This document shows positions 44,010 through 52,802 of a stretch of 64,000 nucleotides of DNA, piece after piece; positions within the stretch are counted from its first letter, which is position 1; every line of letters starts with the position of its first letter. Origin of the DNA: Haloarcula halobia (GTDB lineage Archaea; Halobacteriota; Halobacteria; Halobacteriales; Haloarculaceae); NCBI RefSeq assembly GCF_029338255.1, contig NZ_CP119787.1:2743631-2807630 (forward strand), in the 5' to 3' direction. The notes beneath the pieces are model-generated. The model did no database searches, was not told where the DNA came from, and was given only the letters and a program-made list of their open reading frames with translations. Position numbers and translations under genes: made by a program.

Positions 44010-45008
44010 ATGGAGACACGCAAGGTCCAGGTCACGGGTGGATCGACGTACACCGTCTCGCTCCCGAAGGAGTGGGCGACCGAGAACGGTGTCAGCGCGG
44101 GGAGCGTCGTCGAGTTCCACGACGAGGAAGATCTCCTGTTGCTGTCGCCGCGCCGCGAGAACGACCGCGTCGAGGGGACCCTCGACGTCGGCGGGATGGA
44201 CGAGGCCCACGAGCTGACGCGGGCCGTGATGACGATGTACGTCAGCGGCTTCGACGTCATCAGGCTCGAAGCCCCGCGAATCACGGCCGAACAGCGCCGG
44301 ACGGTCCGTGACGCCACCCAGGGACTGGTCGGCCTGGAGGTCATCGAGGAGACGGCGGACCACATCGTCCTCCAGGACCTGCTCGACTCCTCGGAGCTGT
44401 CGGTCCACAACGCCATCACCCGGATGCGACTGGTCTCGCTGACGATGCTCGACGACGCCGTCGAGGCACTCGTCGAGGACGACGACGATCTGGCGGAGGA
44501 CGTCATCCACCGCGACGAGGACGTCGACCGCCTCTGGTACATGGTCTCGCGCGTGTTCCGGACGGTCCTCCGGAACCCGACCGCCGCCAACGAGATCGGC
44601 TTCCCTCGCGAGACGGTGTTCGACTACCAGTCCAGCGCGCGCCAGCTCGAGCGCATCGCGGACCACGCGACCAAGATCGCCAACCTCGCGCTGGACGTCG
44701 GGGAGATATCCGGCGACACCGCAGACCTGCTCGACCAGTTGCGAGAGGAGGCCACTGCCGTCCCCGAGACGGCGATGGACGCGCTCCTGGCCGAGGACTC
44801 CGACGAGGCCGTCGAACTTGCCAACAAGGCCCGCGGGAAGATACGCGACGTCGACGACACCGCCCGCGAGGTCGACGGCGAGATCAGGGAGTTCGACCCA
44901 CAGAGCGCCCAGGTACTGGGCCTCGTGGTCGACTCGCTGTCGCGCACCGCCGACTACGGGGGAAACATCGCCGAGAGCGCCCTCCAGAAGGCCGCACCGC
45001 GTCCCTGA
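44010..45008 (+). CDS. AbrB-PhoU phosphate-type regulator
   Basis: A 332-residue protein. Residues 1-45 form an AbrB/SpoVT-like swapped-hairpin DNA-binding domain (METRKVQVTGGSTYTVSLPKEWA). The rest contains two three-helix PhoU domains with the metal-binding D/E patterns (HRDEDVDRLWYMVSRV and ERIADHATKIANL). PhoU proteins control phosphate uptake, and the AbrB fusion suggests the protein acts directly on DNA. The nearby polyphosphate kinase fits phosphate homeostasis. No Pst transporter lies in this window. Confidence 0.9.
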   Translation: METRKVQVTGGSTYTVSLPKEWATENGVSAGSVVEFHDEEDLLLLSPRRENDRVEGTLDVGGMDEAHELTRAVMTMYVSGFDVIRLEAPRITAEQRRTVRDATQGLVGLEVIEETADHIVLQDLLDSSELSVHNAITRMRLVSLTMLDDAVEALVEDDDDLAEDVIHRDEDVDRLWYMVSRVFRTVLRNPTAANEIGFPRETVFDYQSSARQLERIADHATKIANLALDVGEISGDTADLLDQLREEATAVPETAMDALLAEDSDEAVELANKARGKIRDVDDTAREVDGEIREFDPQSAQVLGLVVDSLSRTADYGGNIAESALQKAAPRP

Positions 45009-45033
45009 CCGGGCGCCCGCTCTTTCCCGGCGG

Positions 45034-47463
45034 TCAGCCGTAGTACCGTTTCAGGGCCGCCGCCGCGCCGTCGCTCGTCTTCAGGTACCTTCGGTCGCCG
45101 TCCGGTGTCCGCACCGCGTAGTCGTACGTGTCGCTGTCGGGGACGTACCAGTGCTCGGCGAACCGCTCGAGGGGAGCCTCCGCCGTCCGGCCACCGTTGG
45201 CCGCTGGTTCGTCGGTCCCCGTCCCGTCCGCCGTGCCCGCACCCCCGGCGTCCCCGTCGTCGACTGGTGCAACGAGCAGGTCGCCGTCGACCGGGTAGTC
45301 GCTCGGGACGCCCGTGACCACGTCCTCGTTCCGGTCGGCCTTCATCGCCTCCCGCATCAGAATCGCCTGCGTGTTGACGACGGGGTCGTCCTCGTCGGGC
45401 GTCTGCTGGTGGTACCGACCGTCGCTGCCCATCAGCCAGCGCTTGCTGTTGTCCGCTAAGATGAGCTCGAGGTTGAACTTCAGCTGCCGGCGGATGTCGC
45501 GGTCCTCGACCGGGGCCACCGCCTCGACGCGGCTGTCCAGGTTACGCGTCATCCAGTCGGCGCTACCGATGTAGTACTCGGGGTCGCCGCCGTTCTCGAA
45601 GTAATAGATACGGGAGTGTTCGAGGAACCGCCCGACCAGCGAGTGGACCTCGACGTTCTCGCTGATGCCCTCGAGGTCGGGTCGCAACCGACAGATGTCC
45701 CGCACGACAAGATCGACGTCCACGCCGGCCATCGACGCCCGGTACAGTTCTTCGACGATATCGGGGTCCTCGAGTCCGTTTATCTTCACGACGATTCTGG
45801 CCCGCCTTCCTTCGAGGGCATGCTGCGCTTCGCGGCGGATGAAGCGGGTGAACTCCCGGCGCATGGTCACCGGCGCGATGAGCAGTTTGCGGAACTGCTC
45901 GTCCATTCCCGGCCCGGTAAAGGAGTTAAACAGCGTCACCAGGTCCTGACCGATGTCGCGGTCCTCGGTCAGCAGGCCCAGGTCGACGTAGCCTTTGGCC
46001 GTCTCGGAGTGGTAGTTTCCGGTGCCCACGTGGGAATAGAGATTGACGCCGTCGTCCTCCTCGCGGACGACGAGCGCCGTCTTGGTGTGGGTCTTCAGGC
46101 CGATGGTGCCGTAGGCGACGTGGATGCCGTTCTCCTCGAGTCGCCTGACCCACTCGAGGTTGTTCTGCTCGTCGAAGCGTGCCTTCAGCTCGACCATCAC
46201 CGCGACCTGTTTCCCGTTCTCGGCGGCGTCGATGAGTGACTGGATGACCTGTGAGTCGCTGGCGGTCCGATAGATGGCGGCCTTGACCGCGAGTACGTCG
46301 GGGTCTTCGGCCGCCGCCGAGAGGAACCGCTGGACGGTCTGCCCGAAGTCGTGGTACGGGTGGTGCAGGAGGATGTCGCCGTCGTCGATGTCGTCGAAGA
46401 CGCTGGTCCGGGGACCGTCCTCGTGGTCACCGAAGGGGTCGCCGCTCGACTGCTCGAGCCGCGGGTGGGGCTGTGGCGTCCACGGCTCGAGTTTCAGGTC
46501 CGGGCGCTCCAAGTCGGTCAGCGACATGAACTCGCGGTAATCGAGCGGTCCCGTGAGCGGGTAGATTTCGCGGTCCTCGAGCTCGAGCTGTCGCTGGAGC
46601 GTCTCGCGAATCCGCGGGTGTGTGTCGGCCTCGATTTCCATGCGCACGACCGTGGCAAAGCGGCGCTGTTCGAGCACCTCCTCGATCATGTCGATGAGGT
46701 CCTCGGCGACCTCCTCGTTGCGCCGGACCTCCGCATTGCGCGTGAGGCGAAACAGCGCCGTGTCGATGATATCGACGTTGGGCAACAGCAGGTCGAGGTT
46801 CGCCCTGATGACCTCCTCTAGGAGCACGTAGCGGTGGTCGTCGCCGATCTGGACCAGCCGGGACTGGTTCGGCGGAATCTTCACTCGCGTGAACGTCGGG
46901 TCCTCGGCGTCTGGTCGACGGGTCAGCACGGCGAGCGACAGCGAGCGGTTGGAGATGAACGGGAACGGGTGTGCCGGGTCGAACGAGAGCGGCGTCAGCG
47001 TCGGCAACACCGACTCCTCGAAGTAGTCACGTACCCGGGATTGCTCGCCAGCGTCCAGGTCGTCGTAGTCGAGGACGTAGATGCCCTCGTCGGCAAGTGC
47101 CGGCCGGATCGTCGCCTCGTAACACGCCGTCTGCCGTTCGAGCATCGGCGCCAGCGTGTCGTGGACCTCCTCGAACTGCTCGACCGGCGTCCGACCGTCG
47201 GCCGTCTCCTCGGTCACGCCGGCCTCTATCTGCTGTTTTAGCCCACCGATGCGTTTCATCACGAACTCGTCTAGGTTCCGCGTGACGATGGCCAGGAACC
47301 GGACCCGTTCGAGCAGCGGGTTCCGGTCGTCCAGCGCCTCGTGCAGGACGCGGCGCTGGTAGGCGAGTTCGCTCAGTTCGCGGTTCAGATACAGCGACGG
47401 GTCGTCGAGCGACACGTCTCCCGGGTCGTAGGGTTCGGGAAGCTGCGACTCCTCGTTGTCCAT
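45034..47463 (-). CDS. ppk1: Polyphosphate kinase 1
   Basis: An 809-residue enzyme that polymerises ATP gamma-phosphate into polyphosphate. Domains in order: N-terminal (YLNRELSELAYQRRVLHEALD), head (PLSFDPAHPFPFISNRSLSLAV), and catalytic C1/C2 with KAAIYRTASDS, the candidate phospho-His in YSHVGTGNYH, KINGLEDPDIVEELY, and LVGRFLEHSRIYYF. A C-terminal haloarchaeal extension (about 735-809) ends in a CYTH-independent repeat SDGAAAALKRYYG. The ATG at 47463 follows the phosphatase stop by one base, so they form an operon. Confidence 0.95.
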   Translation of the reverse strand: MDNEESQLPEPYDPGDVSLDDPSLYLNRELSELAYQRRVLHEALDDRNPLLERVRFLAIVTRNLDEFVMKRIGGLKQQIEAGVTEETADGRTPVEQFEEVHDTLAPMLERQTACYEATIRPALADEGIYVLDYDDLDAGEQSRVRDYFEESVLPTLTPLSFDPAHPFPFISNRSLSLAVLTRRPDAEDPTFTRVKIPPNQSRLVQIGDDHRYVLLEEVIRANLDLLLPNVDIIDTALFRLTRNAEVRRNEEVAEDLIDMIEEVLEQRRFATVVRMEIEADTHPRIRETLQRQLELEDREIYPLTGPLDYREFMSLTDLERPDLKLEPWTPQPHPRLEQSSGDPFGDHEDGPRTSVFDDIDDGDILLHHPYHDFGQTVQRFLSAAAEDPDVLAVKAAIYRTASDSQVIQSLIDAAENGKQVAVMVELKARFDEQNNLEWVRRLEENGIHVAYGTIGLKTHTKTALVVREEDDGVNLYSHVGTGNYHSETAKGYVDLGLLTEDRDIGQDLVTLFNSFTGPGMDEQFRKLLIAPVTMRREFTRFIRREAQHALEGRRARIVVKINGLEDPDIVEELYRASMAGVDVDLVVRDICRLRPDLEGISENVEVHSLVGRFLEHSRIYYFENGGDPEYYIGSADWMTRNLDSRVEAVAPVEDRDIRRQLKFNLELILADNSKRWLMGSDGRYHQQTPDEDDPVVNTQAILMREAMKADRNEDVVTGVPSDYPVDGDLLVAPVDDGDAGGAGTADGTGTDEPAANGGRTAEAPLERFAEHWYVPDSDTYDYAVRTPDGDRRYLKTSDGAAAALKRYYG

Positions 47464-47464
47464 G

Positions 47465-48169
47465 CTATGGCAGCGGGACGGGTCGGGGCTCGACGATGCT
47501 GTCCGACGACCGTTCCTCGTAGGTCTCCGGCGGGTCGACGGATATCAGTTTCCGCGCAGCAGTGTCGTAGGCGGTCAGTTGCCCGCCGTAGACACAGCCG
47601 GTGTCCAGGCCGACCGCGTAGTCGGTGACGTGGGGTTCGGCGAGGACGGTGTGACCGAAGAAGACGCGGGGGCCCTCGCGGCGCTCCTCGAACCAGTAGG
47701 GCCGGTCGTAGCTCCCGTCCGGGACGAGCGAACGCATGTTCAGCAGTTCCGTCAGCGAGTGTTCGACGACCGGTTTCCGGTGGTCGACGCCGCCGTGGGC
47801 GACCATGGCGCCGTCCCACGAGACGACCACCGGCATCGACTCGATGAAAGCGAGGTCCTCGTCGGTCAGCGCGTCGATGGACTTGCGCCCGTCGACGAGC
47901 TTTTGTTCGTTGTTCCCGCGGACGCTGAGGAGGTTCGGTCGCTCGCGGACGAGGTCGACGACGCCCTTGCTGTCGGGGCCCTTGCGGACGAGGTCACCGA
48001 CGAAGACGACCAGTTCGTCCTCGCGGGGGTCGAGGTGCCCGAGGAGTCGCTCGAGGGTGTCACGGCACCCGTGAACGTCCCCGACCACGTAGATGTTTTC
48101 CCACTGCGTCGCGTCGATTCGTCGGTGTGATGCATCGACCGTCGGATTGAGCGTAGGTCCAGCGTCCAT
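47465..48169 (-). CDS. PPP-type metallophosphatase
   Basis: A 234-residue serine/threonine-phosphatase-fold enzyme with the metal motifs GDVHGC (about residue 35), GDLVRKGPDS, SVRGNNEQK, a His in VAHGG and GHTVL. The length fits PrpA/PrpE or Ap4A-hydrolase-like members. The ATG at 48169 is chosen over upstream codons with no similarity. With ppk1 directly downstream, the substrate could be polyphosphate or a nucleotide phosphate, which is inference. Confidence 0.88.
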   Translation of the reverse strand: MDAGPTLNPTVDASHRRIDATQWENIYVVGDVHGCRDTLERLLGHLDPREDELVVFVGDLVRKGPDSKGVVDLVRERPNLLSVRGNNEQKLVDGRKSIDALTDEDLAFIESMPVVVSWDGAMVAHGGVDHRKPVVEHSLTELLNMRSLVPDGSYDRPYWFEERREGPRVFFGHTVLAEPHVTDYAVGLDTGCVYGGQLTAYDTAARKLISVDPPETYEERSSDSIVEPRPVPLP

Positions 48170-48230
48170 GTGTGGGTCACCGCCCCGCGAGCGGGGTATG
48201 TAGGGGGAACTAGGACTGGGCATACTTAGG

Positions 48231-48258
48231 CAGTTTATATGTTCGCTATATATCGAAC
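48231..48258 (-). promoter_or_regulatory. Palindromic promoter of the phosphatase-ppk1 operon
   Basis: On the minus strand, ACATATAAAC (TATA-like) follows an 18-base near-palindrome GTTCGATATATAGCGAAC (48241-48258, two mismatched positions). The first 12 bases also occur upstream of the large histidine kinase (GTTCGATATATA, about 7354-7366). A CCCCGC-GA-GCGGGG stem (48183-48196) lies in the leader. Confidence 0.5.
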
Positions 48259-48346
48259 AGTAGGATTATATTCCGCTGGGTGGCGATCCGGCGCGGCACC
48301 GCCGCTGGCGGCGGTCGCCGACAGGAGAAGACCGACTGCGCCGTGT

Positions 48347-48715
48347 CTACTCGAGGACGGCGTTGACCTGGCCGTCCTGGCCGGGTCGGGACGTCACGCG
48401 GGCCGTGCCCTCGGACGTCTCGACGAGCGCGCCCTTCGTGATGATGTTCCGGCGGGCGTAGTTGGGGTTCGAGGGGTTCTCGACGACGTTCTCGATGGTC
48501 GCTTCGACCGTCTCTGCGCCGTCGGCGACGCTCGCGACGTTCGTGGTGACGGCACGCACCTTGCTGGTGTTGCCGCGGGAGTCGACGACCTTCAGCTTCT
48601 GGTCGCCGACCTGGGTCTCGGTGGACTCCTTGCCCAGCTCGTGTTTCTTCTTCTTGTGGTTCGGTCGCCGACGACCGCCAGTCCGCTTGCGAGGGGAGCG
48701 TCCCTGGTCTTTCAT
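48347..48715 (-). CDS. rps8e: 30S ribosomal protein S8e
   Basis: A 122-residue archaeal S8e: basic N-terminus KDQGRSPRKRTGGRRRPNHKKKKHELG, TRVRGG-like part replaced by LKVVDSRGNTSKVRAV, and the conserved NPSNPNYARRNIITKGALVET and VTSRPGQDGQVNAVLE. The ATG is at 48715. The gene stands alone on the minus strand, as usual in archaea. Confidence 0.96.
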   Translation of the reverse strand: MKDQGRSPRKRTGGRRRPNHKKKKHELGKESTETQVGDQKLKVVDSRGNTSKVRAVTTNVASVADGAETVEATIENVVENPSNPNYARRNIITKGALVETSEGTARVTSRPGQDGQVNAVLE

Positions 48716-48815
48716 ACTCCAGGGATGTTCCAGCGGCTACTTGAACCGTTCGATGCCGACCTGCCGGCGGCCACAACCGTAACCGTTAGGCCCGGCCCGC
48801 CCGCTCCCCACAACG

Positions 48816-49256
48816 ATGAGCCTCAAGACGGCCGTGGCCGCGCCGTTCCGCCAGCGCGGCACGGAACGGATGGCCGAAAGCGAGTTCGTCGTCGCGCTCT
48901 CGCTGGACCGGAGCTGGTTCTCGCCCGACCAGGCCAAGACGCTGGTCGACATCGCCGCCAGCGAGGGGCTGGTCGAACGCGACGGCGACGACCTCGTGGC
49001 CGTCTTCGACCCCGGGGGCGTCGACGTGCCGGACGGGTTCGCGCCGGGCGAGGAGATACTCCAGTCGCGGTCGACGTTCGAGCGCGTCCTCGACTCGGTG
49101 CTGGAGACCGGCGTCGAGAAACAGACGGCGGTCGCCGAGATAAACGCCCTCCAGTCCGAGCTCGGACTGACCCTGGAGGCCGCGGCGGTCGTCTACGCCC
49201 GCAGCGAGGGCGTCGACGTCACGGCCGTCGCCGCGGAGGTCCGGGAGGGGTTGTGA
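48816..49256 (+). CDS. DUF2240 family protein
   Basis: A 146-residue protein beginning MSLKTAVAAPFRQRGTERMAESEFVVALSLDR, matching DUF2240, an archaeal family with an N-terminal winged-helix-like part (WFSPDQAKTLVDIAASEGLVER) and a helical end. The stop shares one base with the ATG of the next gene (TGATG). The function is unknown; relatives sit near DNA- or ribosome-linked genes. Confidence 0.88.
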   Translation: MSLKTAVAAPFRQRGTERMAESEFVVALSLDRSWFSPDQAKTLVDIAASEGLVERDGDDLVAVFDPGGVDVPDGFAPGEEILQSRSTFERVLDSVLETGVEKQTAVAEINALQSELGLTLEAAAVVYARSEGVDVTAVAAEVREGL

Positions 49257-49612
49257 TGGTCGGGGACCGCGTCACCGACGGCAGGCGCATCGGCCAGTTG
49301 CTCGCCTCGGAGCTGACGGGGCTAAAACGGGGGCCCCTGGCCGACGTCCGGGTCGTCGACGCGGACCCTGACGTCGAACCGACCGCCGACGGGGCGTTCG
49401 CGTACGCCGTCGAGTACCGCGACGAGCGCGTCGGAACCGTCCACGTCACGCCCGCGACGGCGCGACTGACTATCGCCGCGGCGCCGTCGCTCGCAGTCGA
49501 GCGAGAGGACGTCACCGTCGAGTCGACGGCGAGGGGAACGGTACTGGTCGCACACAGCGGGGCCGCGGTCAAACGACTCGTCGACGAACTTGCTGCCGTC
49601 CTTGAGAGCTAG
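49256..49612 (+). CDS. Haloarchaeal conserved protein, unknown
   Basis: A 118-residue protein from the ATG at 49256 (MVGDRVTDGRRIGQLLASELTG), with YRDERVGTVHVTPATARL and a C-terminal helix AAVKRLVDELAAVLES. It is translationally coupled to the DUF2240 gene. No catalytic or metal motif is seen. The pattern of strands then helix suggests a small alpha/beta domain. Its stop overlaps the stop of the convergent membrane gene. Confidence 0.8.
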   Translation: MVGDRVTDGRRIGQLLASELTGLKRGPLADVRVVDADPDVEPTADGAFAYAVEYRDERVGTVHVTPATARLTIAAAPSLAVEREDVTVESTARGTVLVAHSGAAVKRLVDELAAVLES

Positions 49613-50088
49613 ACCGAGTTCGGTTCGGCGATTGTCTCTGCCGTCCAGGCGATAAAGCCCGTGAGCACGAGCGCCGCGCCCACGAACGCGAGCGTCGCCG
49701 CCGTCACGAGAACTGGCATCGACACGCCGAACGGGATGCCGACGATGACGACGACGGGCGCGAACGTGATGGCCAGGCCACCGGTCGCGACGGCCTGGCG
49801 CTGGTGGTGCGAGAGGTCCACCCCGAACTGGAAGTACGGGTTCTCCGGTTCTGGGGCCGCCAGTCCCACGCAGAACAGCGGCACGCCCAGGAACACGAGC
49901 GTCGCCGCGACGGCGTTGGCCCAGAACGCGAACGAGAGCGCCGGTGGCACGAGCGAGAGCAGCGCGCCGATACCGAGCAGTGTCATCCCCCCGGCGAGTC
50001 CCAGGGGACGGAGTCGGGGGTCGTCCAGTAACCGGCCGAGATCCGGGAGCGTCTCGGCTACGTGTCCGACGTTCAGTGAACGGTCCAT
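49609..50088 (-). CDS. Haloarchaeal four-helix membrane protein, unknown
   Basis: A 159-residue protein from the ATG at 50088 (MDRSLNVGHVAETLPDLGRLL). Four hydrophobic segments occur near 32-48, 52-77, 98-118 and 124-146, and a conserved-looking link PEPENPYFQFGVDLSHHQRQAV lies between 2 and 3. No family name is recalled. It is divergent from pyrF and shares the palindromic promoter gap. Confidence 0.78.
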   Translation of the reverse strand: MDRSLNVGHVAETLPDLGRLLDDPRLRPLGLAGGMTLLGIGALLSLVPPALSFAFWANAVAATLVFLGVPLFCVGLAAPEPENPYFQFGVDLSHHQRQAVATGGLAITFAPVVVIVGIPFGVSMPVLVTAATLAFVGAALVLTGFIAWTAETIAEPNSV

Positions 50089-50131
50089 AGCCCGTCTTTC
50101 CGAGGGAGTGGTTAATAGCCGCCGCTCCAGT

Positions 50132-50145
50132 TATCATATATGATA
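50132..50145. promoter_or_regulatory. 14-base palindromic TATA between divergent genes
   Basis: TATCATATATGATA is a perfect palindrome 44 bases from the membrane gene ATG and 53 bases from the pyrF ATG. It could serve as a TATA element in both directions or as an operator for a small dimeric regulator. Confidence 0.4.
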
Positions 50146-50197
50146 TCGTAGGGTGGAGAGGGAAACGCTTGTGTCGCTGCCACTCGCCGCGCTACCC

Positions 50198-51010
50198 ATG
50201 CACTTCTTCGACCGACTCGCAGACCGTATCTCTGCCGCCGACAGCGTCGTCTCGGTGGGTCTCGACCCCGACCCGGACCGGTTGCCCGAGGCCGTCCGCG
50301 ACGCCGACCTCCCGCGCTGGCAGTTCAACCGCCGTATCATCGATGCGACCCACGAACACGCCGCCTGTTACAAACCGAACGCGGCGTTCTACGAGGACGC
50401 CGACGGCTGGCGGGCGCTCGAGGAGACCATCGCGTACGCCCACGGGCGGGACGTGCCCGTGTTGCTCGACGCGAAGCGGGGCGACATCGGCAACACCGCC
50501 CGCCAGTACGCCCGGATGCTCGACGACGAGGACGGGCCGGCGGCCGACGCCATCACTGTCAACCCGTTCCTCGGGCGCGACTCGCTCGAGCCGTTCCTCA
50601 AACGGGCCGACAGGGGCGTGTTCGTTCTCGGCCGGACCTCCAACCCCGGTGGCGCGGACCTCCAGGACCTCGAACTGGCCACCGGCGAACCGCTGTACGA
50701 ACGGGTGGTCCACCTCGCCGACCTCTGGAACGAGAACGGCAACGTGGGGCTCGTCGTCGGCGCGACCAACCCGGACGAACTCGAGTCCATCCGCGAACTG
50801 GTGCCGGACATCCCGTTCCTCGTCCCCGGGATCGGCGCCCAGGGCGGCGACGCCGAGGCCGCCGTCGAACACGGCCTGGCCGACGGCGTCGGGCTGGTCA
50901 ACTCCTCGCGAGGCATCATCTTCGCCGGCGAGGACGCCCGTGGCGACTTCTTCGACGCCGCCGGCCAGTCGGCAAAACAGCTCAAGCGACGGCTCAACCA
51001 GTTCCGGTAG
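50198..51010 (+). CDS. pyrF: Orotidine 5'-phosphate decarboxylase
   Basis: The last step of UMP synthesis. The 270-residue product is of the long (type 2) group: SVGLDPDPDRLP, the catalytic Asp-Lys-Asp array in VLLDAKRGDIGNTA near residue 95, and the phosphate loop GIGAQGG with NSSRGII. The ATG at 50198 is preferred to the upstream frame start because MHFFDRLADRI begins the family. The gene stands alone. Confidence 0.95.
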   Translation: MHFFDRLADRISAADSVVSVGLDPDPDRLPEAVRDADLPRWQFNRRIIDATHEHAACYKPNAAFYEDADGWRALEETIAYAHGRDVPVLLDAKRGDIGNTARQYARMLDDEDGPAADAITVNPFLGRDSLEPFLKRADRGVFVLGRTSNPGGADLQDLELATGEPLYERVVHLADLWNENGNVGLVVGATNPDELESIRELVPDIPFLVPGIGAQGGDAEAAVEHGLADGVGLVNSSRGIIFAGEDARGDFFDAAGQSAKQLKRRLNQFR

Positions 51011-51217
51011 TCAGAACCGGTAGGTGTCGACGCCGTCCGGCCGGTCGGTCGACTCGGGGTCCCCGCGGCCCCGCGACCGGCCGACCTCCGCCGCGCACTC
51101 GACGCACAGGCCCGTCTCGGCGTCCCAGTGCTCGTCACAGACCAGGCTCCCACACCGGTCGCAGGTGTGTTCTACGTCCGGTGCGTTACAGACCGCACAG
51201 AGTCCCGCGACGCTCAT
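51011..51217 (-). CDS. Small cysteine-rich zinc-finger protein
   Basis: A 68-residue protein from the ATG at 51217 (MSVAGLCAVCNAPDVEHTC). Eight Cys and two His in the pattern CAVC, HTCDRC, LVCDEHW and LCVEC fit a HIT- or B-box-like double zinc site. The tail is acidic and disordered (STDRPDGVDTYRF). Its stop abuts the pyrF stop with no gap. The function is unknown. Confidence 0.82.
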   Translation of the reverse strand: MSVAGLCAVCNAPDVEHTCDRCGSLVCDEHWDAETGLCVECAAEVGRSRGRGDPESTDRPDGVDTYRF

Positions 51218-51303
51218 GCCATCTCGTACCACGCCCAGCGCCTTGAACGCTTGGCCCGCTGACAGGCGAGACGCTTACATTTCTGTGGGCCGAAGGCTGG
51301 TTC

Positions 51304-51858
51304 GTGCAGTACGAGCGGCTCATCACGGGCGTGGCGGCGGTGTTCGCAGTGCTGACGGTCGCACTCACAGCCGTGGGCCTGTTCGCGAACCCGGCCGTGC
51401 TCTTTCTCGCGGCGATGTTCGCGGCCTCGACGTACTTCATGTACTACCACCTCAGCGGGAAGATGGCCGCGAGCGTCTACGAGCGCGTCGAGCGCCGGGC
51501 AGCCACCGGGAACGGACGCGGGGGGTTCGGCGCCGGCCCGCGTGAGGCGTGGCGACCGCCGCGCGACGGCCAGGGTGCGACGGCCCGGGAACGGGCGCGG
51601 GGCGCACGACAGCAGCGCCGACAGCGGAGGACGCGAACCCGCCAGCAGGGCCAGCGCCGCCAGCGCGTCCAGCAGTCACGTGGGCTGTCGACCGCAGAGG
51701 CGTACCGACGACTGGGACTGGACCCGAGTGCCGACCAGCGAGCGGTCAAGCAGGCCTACCGCGAGAAGGTCAAGGAGGTCCACCCGGACACCGAGGCCGG
51801 CAGCGAGTCGGAGTTCAAGCGGGTGAAGGCGGCCTACGAGACGCTGACCGACGACTGA
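51304..51858 (+). CDS. Membrane-anchored J-domain protein
   Basis: A 184-residue protein from the GTG at 51304. Two membrane helices (about 7-28 and 30-48) are followed by a long Arg/Gln-rich linker and a C-terminal J-domain (AEAYRRLGLDPSADQRAVKQAYREKV) with the HPD motif in KEVHPDTEAG. Such proteins recruit Hsp70 (DnaK) at the membrane. The basic linker is unusual for an acidic proteome and may bind nucleic acid or lipid heads. Confidence 0.88.
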   Translation: MQYERLITGVAAVFAVLTVALTAVGLFANPAVLFLAAMFAASTYFMYYHLSGKMAASVYERVERRAATGNGRGGFGAGPREAWRPPRDGQGATARERARGARQQRRQRRTRTRQQGQRRQRVQQSRGLSTAEAYRRLGLDPSADQRAVKQAYREKVKEVHPDTEAGSESEFKRVKAAYETLTDD

Positions 51859-51895
51859 CCGCAACGGGGAAACCACCGGACTCGCAAGGGGGCGT

Positions 51896-52585
51896 ATGGC
51901 CGCCCACAGCGACGTCCCGCCGCTGGTCGTCGACATCGACGGAACGCTGACAGACAGCCACCGCGCCATCGACCCGCGCGTGTTCCCGGTCCTGCGGTCG
52001 TGGCCGGATCGCGTCGTCGTCGCGACGGGGAAGGCCATGCCCTTTTCCGTCGCTCTCTGTGAGTTCCTCGGCGTCGAACGGACCATCGTCGCCGAGAACG
52101 GGGGCGTGGTGTTCGTCGAGGCGACGGACACGCTCACGCTGGAGGGCGACAGGGACGCTGCGCTCGCGGTCACCGACGCCTACCGCGAGGCGGGCCACGA
52201 CCTCGGCTTTGGCCGCGTGGACCTCGCGAACCGCTGGCGCGAGACGGAAGTGATCGTGAACATCGACCAGCCGCTGGCGCCGCTCGAGCGGTTCGCGACC
52301 GGGCGGGGCCTGCGCGTCCTCGATACCGGGTTCGCCTACCACGTCGTCGACCCGAGCGTCGACAAGGGCCGTGGATTGGAGACGGTCTGTGCGGAGCTGG
52401 ACCGGACGCCGGCCGAGTTCCTCGCGGTGGGCGACTCCGAGAACGACGCCGAGCTGTTCGACGTTGCCGGCGAGTCGGTGGCCGTCGCGAACGCCGACGA
52501 GGCGGCGCGGTCACGGGCCGACCGCGTGACCGACGCCGCTTACGCAGACGGATTCCTCGAGGCCGTCGGGCCGTATCGGGGCTGA
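51896..52585 (+). CDS. Phosphoglycolate phosphatase (archaeal HAD type)
   Basis: A 229-residue HAD hydrolase with motif I VDIDGTLTD (about residue 14), motif II VVATGK, motif III Lys in DPSVDKGRGL, and motif IV VGDSENDAELF. It belongs to the archaeal phosphoglycolate phosphatase/SPP-like group. Its main role is removing 2-phosphoglycolate, but related enzymes act on sugar phosphates. The ATG is at 51896. Confidence 0.9.
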   Translation: MAAHSDVPPLVVDIDGTLTDSHRAIDPRVFPVLRSWPDRVVVATGKAMPFSVALCEFLGVERTIVAENGGVVFVEATDTLTLEGDRDAALAVTDAYREAGHDLGFGRVDLANRWRETEVIVNIDQPLAPLERFATGRGLRVLDTGFAYHVVDPSVDKGRGLETVCAELDRTPAEFLAVGDSENDAELFDVAGESVAVANADEAARSRADRVTDAAYADGFLEAVGPYRG

Positions 52586-52595
52586 AAGGCGATGC

Positions 52596-52669
52596 CGCGT
52601 GGCGGCCCACGCGGGGTGGCGTCGCACTCCCGCTAAGTCCCGCGTGGCGGGGGGCGTCCACGTGGCGGA
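52596..52669. repeat. Three short CGTGGCGG repeats between genes
   Basis: CCGCGTGGCGG occurs at 52596-52606 and 52641-52651, and CGTGGCGG again at 52662-52669. The first copy forms a GCGTGG/CCACGC stem. This may be a terminator for the phosphatase gene or a small simple repeat. Confidence 0.35.
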
Positions 52670-52802
52670 GTGGGCCCGGCATCACGGATACATAGTCGCA
52701 CAGGGAGTCGGGTGAGAGAGTGAGTCACCCAGACACCTCAATAGACGGTAGCGGCCCGGAAACCGGGGAAAGCTTTTATCTCGTCCTCCGCTACGGAGGG
52801 AC

